Shown: one piece after another, positions 1 to 6,555 of the stretch
Layout of the letters: the number at the start of each line of letters is the position of its first letter
Position numbering within the stretch: the stretch's first letter is position 1
DNA from: Gemmatimonadota bacterium
Lineage (GTDB): Bacteria; Gemmatimonadota; Gemmatimonadetes; Palauibacterales; Palauibacteraceae
NCBI GenBank assembly: GCA_029262175.1
Contig: JAJCZV010000159.1
Coordinates: 1 to 34,954 of the forward strand
Reading direction: 5' to 3'
DNA length: 34,954 nt
Notes under the pieces: model-generated
What the model was told of the DNA's origin: nothing
Database searches by the model: none
Seen by the model: the letters and a program-made list of their open reading frames with translations, nothing else
Made by a program: the position numbers and the translations under genes

Positions 1-933
1 ACCTACGGGGTAGACGGCAGCCTGGGGATCGGAGAGTCCTTGACGCTCGACGGATATGCCGCCGGTACATCGACGCCCGGGGTCGAGAGCGGCGAGTTCG
101 CGTTTAGTGGGAGCGCGAATTACGAGGCGAGAGAGTGGCGAATCCTGGCGCTCTTCCGCCAGGTCGGCGAGGAGTTCAACCCGGAGGTCGGGTTCCTGTC
201 GCGACGAGCGTATCGACACGTAAACGCGCGGATCCTCCGGGCGTATCGATTCGAGAACGTGAGTTGGTTTCGAGAGCTGCGGCCGCACGTGTCGTATCGC
301 GAGTTCTGGGATTTGGACGGCTTCAGCGAGACGCGAGTGGTTCACTTCGACAGCCACTTCGAGTTCTCCAGCGGAGCGTTCTTTCAGTTCCCTGCGATCA
401 ACCTGACGGGCGAAGGTCTACAGGAGCCCTTCGAAATCCGGGAGGGTATCGTCATTCCAGCCGGGAGCTACAACAACATCGAATGGGGCTTTCGCTACAA
501 CACGAACCGGAGTGCCCCTATTTCTGTGGAAGGCACCATCGACATCGGGGGCTTTTATGGGGGGGACCGTTTCGGAACGGGCGCGACCGTCAGCTACCGA
601 GTCCGAGACAAGTTCGTGGCTTCGGTACGGCTCGATCGCCAGAGCGTCGACCTTCCTCAAGGCGATTTTGTAACGTCCGTGGTGGCGCTCAAAGGCTCCT
701 ACTCGTTTTCACCGCGAGCCTTCCTGCAGGCGTCGCTGCAATACAACAATGAAACCGAGGACTTTGGCAGCAACATCCGGTTTGGTTGGCTCGACACTGC
801 CGGGACTGGGCTCTACATCGTGTACAACGACACAGAGCACTTGGGGTCGCTAGAACGCACCGGATTCGATCGCGGTCCCCAGTCCCGACAGTTCATCGTC
901 AAGTACACCAAAGTCTTCGACGTCGGACGCTAA
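1..933 (+). CDS. DUF5916-type outer-membrane beta-barrel protein, C-terminal part (5' truncated)
   Basis: The frame is open from the first base, so the gene begins upstream of the window; about 310 residues are visible. The sequence alternates polar and aromatic residues in beta-strand fashion and has the pattern of the C-terminal barrel of DUF5916 proteins: FNPEVGFLSRRAYRHVNA near the start of the visible part and strands such as SFSPRAFLQASLQYNNE near the end. In this family a carbohydrate-binding-family-9-like domain precedes the barrel; that part would be outside the window. Full-length members are usually 700-900 residues. The likely location is the outer membrane. The substrate cannot be read from the sequence. 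The downstream DinB gene is convergent, with a 56-bp gap and no clear terminator. Family assignment is by recognition of the conserved FNPEVGF and barrel segments. Confidence 0.8.
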   Translation, partial: TYGVDGSLGIGESLTLDGYAAGTSTPGVESGEFAFSGSANYEAREWRILALFRQVGEEFNPEVGFLSRRAYRHVNARILRAYRFENVSWFRELRPHVSYREFWDLDGFSETRVVHFDSHFEFSSGAFFQFPAINLTGEGLQEPFEIREGIVIPAGSYNNIEWGFRYNTNRSAPISVEGTIDIGGFYGGDRFGTGATVSYRVRDKFVASVRLDRQSVDLPQGDFVTSVVALKGSYSFSPRAFLQASLQYNNETEDFGSNIRFGWLDTAGTGLYIVYNDTEHLGSLERTGFDRGPQSRQFIVKYTKVFDVGR

Positions 934-989
934 CGACGCCCGGGCGAGTTCGACGCGTTCACGGTGCGTCCCATTGGCGCGATCAGGGC

Positions 990-1460
990 TCAGCTGTAGG
1001 GCATCGCGGGCTCTTTGCCCAGCAATCGGGCGTACACCGTCAGCGCTCCCCGGTGGTGAGCCGTATGGTCGGTTATGGCGCTGACGATGGCCGCGCGCGG
1101 CGCGCCGTCCATGATCTGCGTGTCAGCGATCGGAGCAAACAGATCCGCTTGGGAGGCGCCGCCCACGACCTCCACAGCCTTGGCGAACGATGCTTCGAGC
1201 TTGGACATGGACGCCTCGAGCGAAGTGGCGTCCCGGCAAGCCGCAAGATGAACGTCGAAGTTCATGTCCCAGCCGGCACCAAACGCTCCTTCGAGGAACC
1301 AGTCGACGGTCCCCGCGATGTGGTCGACCTGGGCGGCCACCGTGAACATTTCGGGCTGCGGTGCAAAACCGGAATCCGCCTCGTCGAAGACGCCCATACT
1401 GTTCTTGAAGAACTTGAGTGTCATGTTGAGTTCCGCGGCGAGTCCTTCAGCAGGTGACAT
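990..1460 (-). CDS. DinB-family (DinB/YfiT-like) four-helix protein
   Basis: A 156-residue soluble protein with the DinB superfamily pattern: an early histidine in a helix (QVDHIAGT, about residues 45-52) and the late H-x3-H helix (DHTAHHRGALTVYARLLG, about residues 131-148). In this superfamily three histidines typically form a metal site, and members include thiol-dependent S-transferases, but the actual reaction is unknown for most. The length fits the family. The ATG at 1460 is preceded by GGAGG about 5 nt upstream, which decides the start. A second, distinct DinB protein lies at 2539-3060 on the same strand. It is probably cytoplasmic. Confidence 0.85.
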   Translation of the reverse strand: MSPAEGLAAELNMTLKFFKNSMGVFDEADSGFAPQPEMFTVAAQVDHIAGTVDWFLEGAFGAGWDMNFDVHLAACRDATSLEASMSKLEASFAKAVEVVGGASQADLFAPIADTQIMDGAPRAAIVSAITDHTAHHRGALTVYARLLGKEPAMPYS

Positions 1461-1541
1461 TTGATCCTCCGTGTTCGGGTTTTATTCGGGCGCCCATTGT
1501 GATCGAATCGAGTCCTTCTGTCAACCAATGGAGAAGCGACG

Positions 1542-1712
1542 ATGGAAATCTCTGAGGCCCAGTACAAGACTCTCGAGGATCTGATCTCGAGTGAATCGAG
1601 CCCGGTTGGAATCGACGCCAAGAAAACCCATGTGCTGATCCTTCATGCGCTTGAACAAATCGAGGCGCGGCTGGCTCGCGTCGAGGCGAAACTGGACGCG
1701 AGCACCCGGTAG
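1542..1712 (+). CDS. Small uncharacterised protein (56 residues)
   Basis: ATG at 1542 with GGAGAAG about 4 nt upstream, ending at TAG 1710-1712. The product is 56 residues: an N-terminal helix (EAQYKTLEDLIS), a linker containing PVGIDAKKTHVLIL, and a C-terminal charged amphipathic helix (LEQIEARLARVEAKLDA) with a heptad-like pattern that could form a short coiled coil. No transmembrane segment or signal peptide. The good ribosome-binding site, the high GC at third positions and the coherent helical design argue for a real gene. It is divergent from the DinB gene at 990-1460 across an 81-bp gap that probably holds both promoters. Function unknown; I recognise no named family. Confidence 0.65.
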   Translation: MEISEAQYKTLEDLISSESSPVGIDAKKTHVLILHALEQIEARLARVEAKLDASTR

Positions 1713-1830
1713 TCGCTGCGACGCGGACTGCCGAACCGACGTCGGGGAGGCCGATGTGTCCCGCTTCGAGTTGGTCGTCCGTTCACAGTTGAGCGCGAGG
1801 ACACGAAGCAGGATTCAGGAGGCCAGTTTC

Positions 1831-2469
1831 ATGAAGAAGTTAATGGGGATTTGTGTATTGTCCGGGATGTTCTTGGTCGGATGTGGCGAGGGCACCAACT
1901 CGCTGCTAGACCCAGGCTCTTCGCTTCTACCCGAAGCTTCAGAAGAGCTCATGTCCCAGAATTTGGTAGATGACGCGGTTGGGATGACCGACGAGGCCGA
2001 TGTTGCCGACGTACGAATACCGGCCGCCTCGGATGCGTTTCCGGTCGACGTGAGGGAGAGCGACCGTCTGTGCAGAATCTCCGATCGCACGATCCAGATC
2101 TCGGAGAACATGACGGCGGCCGCAAAGGACGTCTACGACCTTATTCACACGGTGTTTCCGACCTCCGCGTCAGACGAGACGGCGGCCGCATTCGCGCGCG
2201 CTTCTCTATCGTTGAACGAGTTGGTCGTGGGCGGCTCGACGTGTCGACGAATCGTCGTACAGTTTGTCGTTCTCGCTCGCTCCGGGATGGCGCTTCAGCA
2301 CACGCTACGCCGAGAGCACCTCTTGCGGCAGAACGATCGACTTCCGCTTCTCGTTCGAAAAGCGCGGGCCGAGTTCGAGCATCTCATCAAGGCGCTCCGA
2401 CACGACATTTCTGGCCAGGCCAGCGACGTCCGTCGCGCCCGCGACGGCGCGACGACCAACGGTGCCTAG
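1831..2469 (+). CDS. Uncharacterised lipoprotein, reading frame possibly disturbed in the middle
   Basis: ATG at 1831 has AGGAGG 9 nt upstream. The product would be 212 residues. It starts with a lipoprotein signal (MKKLMGICVLSGMFLVGC) with the lipobox cysteine at residue 18, followed by an acidic, disordered stretch. Residues after about 135 look odd: between about 2240 and 2360 the +1 frame has a more coding-like third-base pattern and beta-rich sequence (GWRFSTRYAESTSCG), while the annotated frame resumes a convincing pattern (AEFEHLIKALRHDI) before its stop at 2469. A pair of compensating indels, real or from assembly, would explain this. The stop lies 8 nt before a strong terminator, which supports this end. 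No family recognised. Confidence 0.6.
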   Translation: MKKLMGICVLSGMFLVGCGEGTNSLLDPGSSLLPEASEELMSQNLVDDAVGMTDEADVADVRIPAASDAFPVDVRESDRLCRISDRTIQISENMTAAAKDVYDLIHTVFPTSASDETAAAFARASLSLNELVVGGSTCRRIVVQFVVLARSGMALQHTLRREHLLRQNDRLPLLVRKARAEFEHLIKALRHDISGQASDVRRARDGATTNGA

Positions 2470-2477
2470 CGGTAGAG

Positions 2478-2514
2478 ACGCCCCCCCGGAGCAACCCGGG
2501 GGGGCGTTTTGTTT
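2478..2514 (+). terminator. Rho-independent terminator
   Basis: A 12-bp GC-rich perfect stem (arms 2478-2489 and 2496-2507) with a 6-nt loop, followed by a T-rich run TTTTGTTTG. It sits 8 nt after the stop of the lipoprotein gene and terminates plus-strand transcription. It is the clearest terminator in the window. Confidence 0.9.
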
Positions 2515-2538
2515 GTTGGGACACGCCGGCGGCGACCT

Positions 2539-3060
2539 CTAGGCCATCCCGTAGTAATGCATGGTGTTGACCGGTTTTCCCTGGAGCTTGAGGTAGTAGA
2601 ACAGTTGGCCCCTGTGATTGCTCAGGTGCCCGATCATCCCAAGCAGCTGTTCACCCAGCGGCGTGGGCGTGGGATCCCAGGGCGCGGGGGCGGGATCGTC
2701 GAACCGGCCGGCCGCCTGCTCGATCATTTCGAGCGCCACTTGTTTGTCGGCGGCCAGAGCCGCCAACGCATCGGCCACACTCGCCGCCGATGTCATGCTC
2801 TCCGCCGGTTGCAGCGCACTCGCAGGCGCGCTATCGCTCATTTCCCCTGCGTCTGGGAAGTCCCAAGCTCCCGTCACGAAACCACGACAAGCAGTCCCAC
2901 AGGCCTCGGTAAGGTGGTGAAGGAGCTGTCCCGTGGTCATCCAGTTGTCTCCGCTGGACGGCTTCCACGCGAGGTCGTCGGGTTCAACGAGCTTCATCAA
3001 GTTTTCGGTACATCGGTAGGTTTCCGCGAGCTGTGACTTCAGTAGCTGTGGCCACTCCAT
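2539..3060 (-). CDS. DinB-family protein with dual His motifs
   Basis: A 173-residue soluble protein. The DinB superfamily histidines are visible in WMTTGQLLHHLTEA (about residues 40-53) and in MIGHLSNHRGQLFYYLKLQG (about residues 142-161), the H-x3-H helix that supplies metal ligands in the fold. The C-terminal NTMHYYG segment is typical of DinB members in this group. Start ATG at 3060 has AAGGA about 7 nt upstream. The central segment (about residues 70-95) is Ala/Ser-rich and probably a loop insertion. Low similarity to the 990-1460 protein suggests an old paralogue, not a recent duplication. Biochemical role not determinable; thiol transferase or resistance-type functions are known for some relatives. 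Confidence 0.85.
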   Translation of the reverse strand: MEWPQLLKSQLAETYRCTENLMKLVEPDDLAWKPSSGDNWMTTGQLLHHLTEACGTACRGFVTGAWDFPDAGEMSDSAPASALQPAESMTSAASVADALAALAADKQVALEMIEQAAGRFDDPAPAPWDPTPTPLGEQLLGMIGHLSNHRGQLFYYLKLQGKPVNTMHYYGMA

Positions 3061-3216
3061 CGGAGTTCATTCCTTTCGGATAGAGGCGATCGCGACTCTC
3101 CCGGCACAACATTGGGTGAGATCGCGCGGTTTCGCACGCTCGGACCGCAGACTCACGGTGCCGGGCAACCCGCGAGCGCACTCGCGAGACGCGTCGTCGT
3201 GCCGCACTTTCCGCAC

Positions 3217-3840
3217 ATGAAACTGCTGTACATAGCCGACCCGATGTGCTCGTGGTGCTGGGGGTTTTCTCCGGTGATTGCGGCGATCGCTGAACGCTAC
3301 TCGGATCGGGTCCCGGTGGAGTTGATCATGGGCGGCCTCCGAGCGGGAAACACCGTGCCCATGGATCAGGCCGCAAAGGACACGATCCGGCACCATTGGG
3401 AACAGGTGCACGACGCCTCCGGACAACCCTTCGACTACGAGTTCTTCGAGCGAGACGATTTCGTCTACGACACCGAGCCTGCTTGCCGAGCGGTCGTGAC
3501 CGTGAGAAACCTGGCCGCGGAGTCGACTCTTCTCTACCTGGCCCGCGTCCACCGGGCCTTCTACAGCGAGAACCGCGACGTCACCACCCTTGAACCGTTG
3601 GCTGAAGCCGTCGCGGCGGTGGACGTCGATGTGACGACGTTCAGGATGGAAGTCGAGACCGAGCAGATGCGATCCGCCGCTGCCGCCGACTTCCAACTCG
3701 CGGCGCGAATGGGTGTCCGGGGCTTCCCTACTTTGATCGGTCACGACGGCGATCGGCTCACGCTTCTTACCTCGGGCTACCGGCCGTTGTCGGATCTCGC
3801 TCCGCTTCTCGATCGCTGGCTCGAGCAACACGGAGCGTAA
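3217..3840 (+). CDS. DsbA-family (FrnE/COG3531-like) thioredoxin-fold protein
   Basis: A 207-residue protein of the DsbA superfamily. The redox motif C-S-W-C is at residues 11-14 in IADPMCSWCWGFSP, directly after the first beta strand, then an all-helical insert (about 45-140), and a cis-Pro segment GVRGFPTLIG near residue 170. This CSWCWGF form is typical of FrnE-like cytoplasmic oxidoreductases annotated as 'DsbA family protein' or 'protein-disulfide isomerase'. No signal peptide from the ATG at 3217, so it is probably cytoplasmic. In-frame upstream codons back to 3112 exist but give an implausible N-terminus before the conserved first strand. It is divergent from the DinB gene at 2539-3060. 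Both motif cysteines are encoded by TGC, so this is not a selenoprotein. Confidence 0.88.
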   Translation: MKLLYIADPMCSWCWGFSPVIAAIAERYSDRVPVELIMGGLRAGNTVPMDQAAKDTIRHHWEQVHDASGQPFDYEFFERDDFVYDTEPACRAVVTVRNLAAESTLLYLARVHRAFYSENRDVTTLEPLAEAVAAVDVDVTTFRMEVETEQMRSAAAADFQLAARMGVRGFPTLIGHDGDRLTLLTSGYRPLSDLAPLLDRWLEQHGA

Positions 3841-3871
3841 CTCGATCGCCTGTTTCGCTGTCCTCCTTTTC

Positions 3872-3900
3872 TCATAAACTCGCATTAACTTTTATATAGT
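3872..3900 (+). promoter_or_regulatory. Probable promoter for the SET-domain gene
   Basis: The most AT-rich stretch of the 133-bp gap between the DsbA-like and SET genes contains TATAGT at 3895-3900 as a candidate -10 box and a weak TCATAA at 3872-3877 as a candidate -35 box with a 17-bp spacer. The base composition contrasts sharply with the surrounding GC-rich DNA. Assignment is by pattern only. Confidence 0.35.
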
Positions 3901-3973
3901 GTATCTTCTGCGAGTTCGCGTATCCGTATACGTGTTCGATGTCTCACAACAACTTCGTCATGCGAGAAAAAGA

Positions 3974-4519
3974 ATGACCGAGCTGGGGATGGGAAGTGGA
4001 GCGCATCGAGCTGTTGTCGAGTTCAAGAAAATCCGCGAAGGACACGTTGGGTTGTTTGCGACCCACCACATCGCGAACGGCGATGTCGCGGTCGCACTCA
4101 GTGGCAGGAACCTCCAAACACCGACCCGCTTTAGCGTACAGATCGGTGACGGCCGCCATGCGGACAAGGATGGACTGGTCGAGCACACGAATCACAGCTG
4201 CACGCCGTCGACGTTTCTGGACTTGTCGGATCCGAAGGCGCCTCGTCTGCGAGCGTTGCGCGACATCGCGCTCGGAGACGAGATCACGTTCGACTACTGC
4301 GCCTGCGAGGAGGACATGTCGACCCCGTTCGACTGCGAGTGCGGCGCGGACCGGTGCTACGGCACGATCAAGGGCTATCGATACCTCACTCCGGACCAAC
4401 GCGAACGGCTCGGAGACCGAGCGAGTCCGTGGCTCGCGGCCAAATACGCGGAACAAGAGATGATTCCGGACATCAGCCCCTCCGTCGAAGCAGCGCCCAT
4501 CTCCGCAAGGGCCGTATAG
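3974..4519 (+). CDS. SET-domain protein (putative protein lysine methyltransferase)
   Basis: A 181-residue protein that is essentially one SET domain. Visible features in order: substrate/SAM-binding start REGHVGLFATHHIANGD (about residues 21-37), the SET core VEHTNHSCTPST (69-80) carrying the NHSC pseudoknot motif, GDEITFDY (101-108) with the catalytic tyrosine, and a post-SET-like cysteine cluster C-x-C-x4-C (C121, C123, C128). These are the elements used by SET lysine methyltransferases with S-adenosylmethionine. Bacterial members are a minority family; their targets are mostly unknown (histone-like or ribosomal proteins in the few studied cases). Start: ATG 3974 gives a normal domain margin; a GTG at 3899 would add a basic 25-residue extension and lies inside the candidate -10 box. 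Probably cytoplasmic. Confidence 0.82.
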   Translation: MTELGMGSGAHRAVVEFKKIREGHVGLFATHHIANGDVAVALSGRNLQTPTRFSVQIGDGRHADKDGLVEHTNHSCTPSTFLDLSDPKAPRLRALRDIALGDEITFDYCACEEDMSTPFDCECGADRCYGTIKGYRYLTPDQRERLGDRASPWLAAKYAEQEMIPDISPSVEAAPISARAV

Positions 4520-4559
4520 CGCGGAGATTCCGCTTGGATATGAAATAGAAGGTGTGCTG

Positions 4560-5477
4560 ATGAGAGGTCACGGTACCCGGATCCGAGCGGTGGCGGTTGC
4601 CCTTCTCTGCGCCGGCTGCGTTCCTGGAGAGGAGGGCGCGTCTTCCGTCGCCGTGTCGGTGGGTCAGGAGCCCGTGAACATGGGCCCGCTCATCAATTCC
4701 GCCGCGCGCGACGCAGAGCCGACGTTTACGGCCGACGGCCGCACCATGTACTACAACTGCAACAATCGACAAGCCGAACCCGGCGCCGACATTTGCGTGT
4801 CCTATTTAGTGGACGGCGAGTGGACCGCGCCGGAAATCGTCGGTCCTCCCATTAGCACGGAGTACTTTGACGTCGAGCCGCTCTTGTCCCCGGATGGGAC
4901 GCAGCTCTATGTCATGAGCAATCGACCTGGCGGGTATGGAAGCACGGATATTTGGGTCAGCGAGAAGACAGACGATGGATGGGGAGAGGCGAAGAACCTC
5001 GGCCCGGTGATCAACTCGCCCGACTCGGACCACTGCATCTATTTCTCGGGTTCTGACTGGGACACGGCGTACTGGACGTCGACGCGTCCGGGCGGTTTTG
5101 GCGGAAACGACATCTGGACGGCCCACCGCGTCGACGGCGAATGGCAGGACGCTACGAACCTCGGGCCCGCGGTAAACTCCGCAGCGAGCGAACACCACTC
5201 GCTTCCCTCACCGGATGGCCGGTCGCTCTACGTCACCTCCGATCGCGAGGGCGGACATGGGGGCGAAGACATCTACGTCACCGAAATGGACGCGAGCGGA
5301 TCGTGGAGGCCCCTCGACAACCTGGGTCTTGCGATCAATTCCGAAAGCAATGACCGCTGTCCGGCCTTCTCGCCCGACCACACCAAGTTCTATTTTGATT
5401 CCGAACGGGCAGGCGGCTATGGAGACAAAGACATCTGGTGGATCGACTACGAAGTGGTGACCTCCAACAGCCGGTAG
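4560..5477 (+). CDS. PD40/TolB-like beta-propeller lipoprotein
   Basis: A 305-residue exported protein. The signal peptide (residues 1-20) ends in a lipobox LCAGC. It is followed by repeated PD40 (WD40-like) blades: each has an SPDG- or SADG-type turn with Y at the strand end and SxRxGGxGxxDIW (for example SNRPGGYGSTDIWVSEK, STRPGGFGGNDIWTAHR, SDREGGHGGEDIYVTE, SERAGGYGDKDIW). Blades are linked by LGPxINS segments, the hallmark of OmpA-associated and TolB-like PD40 proteins. ATG 4560 is favoured over GTG 4554 because AGAAGG lies 7 nt upstream of it. Likely periplasmic, membrane-anchored, protein or glycan binding; no enzymatic residues are seen. It lies 40 bp after the SET gene and 21 bp before the DHS-like gene, so these three may be co-transcribed. 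Confidence 0.87.
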   Translation: MRGHGTRIRAVAVALLCAGCVPGEEGASSVAVSVGQEPVNMGPLINSAARDAEPTFTADGRTMYYNCNNRQAEPGADICVSYLVDGEWTAPEIVGPPISTEYFDVEPLLSPDGTQLYVMSNRPGGYGSTDIWVSEKTDDGWGEAKNLGPVINSPDSDHCIYFSGSDWDTAYWTSTRPGGFGGNDIWTAHRVDGEWQDATNLGPAVNSAASEHHSLPSPDGRSLYVTSDREGGHGGEDIYVTEMDASGSWRPLDNLGLAINSESNDRCPAFSPDHTKFYFDSERAGGYGDKDIWWIDYEVVTSNSR

Positions 5478-5498
5478 ACCGCGCCGGAAGGATTCCGC

Positions 5499-6533
5499 AT
5501 GAAGCTGAACGACTTCATCGAGCGGCACTACCGTCATTTCAACTCGGCCACGCTGGTCGACGCGGTGGCTGCGTACCGAGAACTCACCGACAACGACGGT
5601 AAAATGCTCCTGGCCATGGCCGGAGCGATGAGCACAGCCGAGCTCGGGCTTTCGCTCGCCGAAATGATCCGGCAAAACCGCGTGCACGCGATCTCCACCA
5701 CCGGGGCGAACCTGGAAGAAGACCTGTTCAATCTCGTCGCACACGATCACTACACGCGGATTCCCGATTGGCGAAATCTGACGCCCCAGCAAGAGAAGGA
5801 ACTCGAACGGCAGGGGCTCAATCGCGTCACGGATACCTGCATCCCCGAGGAGAAGGCGTTTCGGGCGCTTGAAGGACCCATCCTCGATCTTTGGAAGACG
5901 GCCGACGCCCGCGGTGAGCGACACCTGCCGCACGAGTATCTGTATCGGTTGATCCGCGACGAGACCGTCCGCGCGGACTATCAGATCGACCCGGCGCACT
6001 CGTGGTTGGTCGCAGCCGCCGAAGCCGACCTACCGCTGTTTATTCCGGGCTGGGAGGATTCCACCCTCGGGAATATCTACGTCGCGCACCAACTCGCCGG
6101 AGATTTGAGCCGCCCGGGTCCCGTGCTCGGGGGAACCGAGTACATGGCTAGGCTGGCAGAGTGGTACGTGCGCACCAGCATGGGCGCGGAGCTGTCGGAG
6201 ATTCCGATGAGCGATGCCGCTCCTGGGGATCGAGCGCCAGATGCACCCGAAGGACACCGCATCGGATTCTTTCAGATCGGTGGCGGGATTGCTGGTGACT
6301 TCCCCATCTGCGTCGTGCCGATGATCCATCAGGATCTCGGGCGCCCCTGTCCGTACTGGGCGTATTTCTGTCAGATCAGCGACTCGACCCCGAGTTACGG
6401 ATCCTACTCGGGCGCGCTTCCGACGGAAAAAATCACGTGGGGTAAGCTCGATGTCGACACACCGATGTTCGTCATCGAGTCCGACGCAACGATCGTAGCC
6501 CCCCTGATCTTCGGAGCCTTGCTGGGCTGGTAG
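5499..6533 (+). CDS. Deoxyhypusine synthase-like enzyme (probable polyamine aminobutyl/aminopropyl transferase)
   Basis: A 344-residue NAD-dependent enzyme of the deoxyhypusine synthase (DHS) fold. Recognisable blocks: AISTTGANLEEDLFNLVAHDHY (about 65-85; NAD/ball-and-chain region), GNIYVAHQ (about 191-198), and SYSGALPTEKITWGKLD with the tryptophan (W314) and lysine (K316) that correspond to the spermidine-stacking Trp and the imine-forming Lys of eukaryotic DHS. The GGGxxKHH block of the eukaryotic enzyme is instead GGGIAGDF (261-268), without the Lys-His pair. Bacteria lack eIF5A, so the enzyme probably transfers the aminobutyl group to a small amine, giving homospermidine or a related polyamine; the exact substrate is inference. 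Convergent arginine decarboxylase (6556-8484) would supply agmatine. ATG 5499 has GGAAGGA about 7 nt upstream. Confidence 0.88.
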   Translation: MKLNDFIERHYRHFNSATLVDAVAAYRELTDNDGKMLLAMAGAMSTAELGLSLAEMIRQNRVHAISTTGANLEEDLFNLVAHDHYTRIPDWRNLTPQQEKELERQGLNRVTDTCIPEEKAFRALEGPILDLWKTADARGERHLPHEYLYRLIRDETVRADYQIDPAHSWLVAAAEADLPLFIPGWEDSTLGNIYVAHQLAGDLSRPGPVLGGTEYMARLAEWYVRTSMGAELSEIPMSDAAPGDRAPDAPEGHRIGFFQIGGGIAGDFPICVVPMIHQDLGRPCPYWAYFCQISDSTPSYGSYSGALPTEKITWGKLDVDTPMFVIESDATIVAPLIFGALLGW

Positions 6534-6555
6534 GATCGGGGCAATTCGGGCGCCG

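Noticed and set aside
3247..3258. Selenocysteine in the DsbA-like CSWC motif
   Set aside because: Both positions are TGC cysteine codons, with no TGA.
3899..3973. Upstream GTG start of the SET gene
   Set aside because: It falls within the AT-rich promoter-like stretch and would add a basic, non-conserved N-terminal extension.
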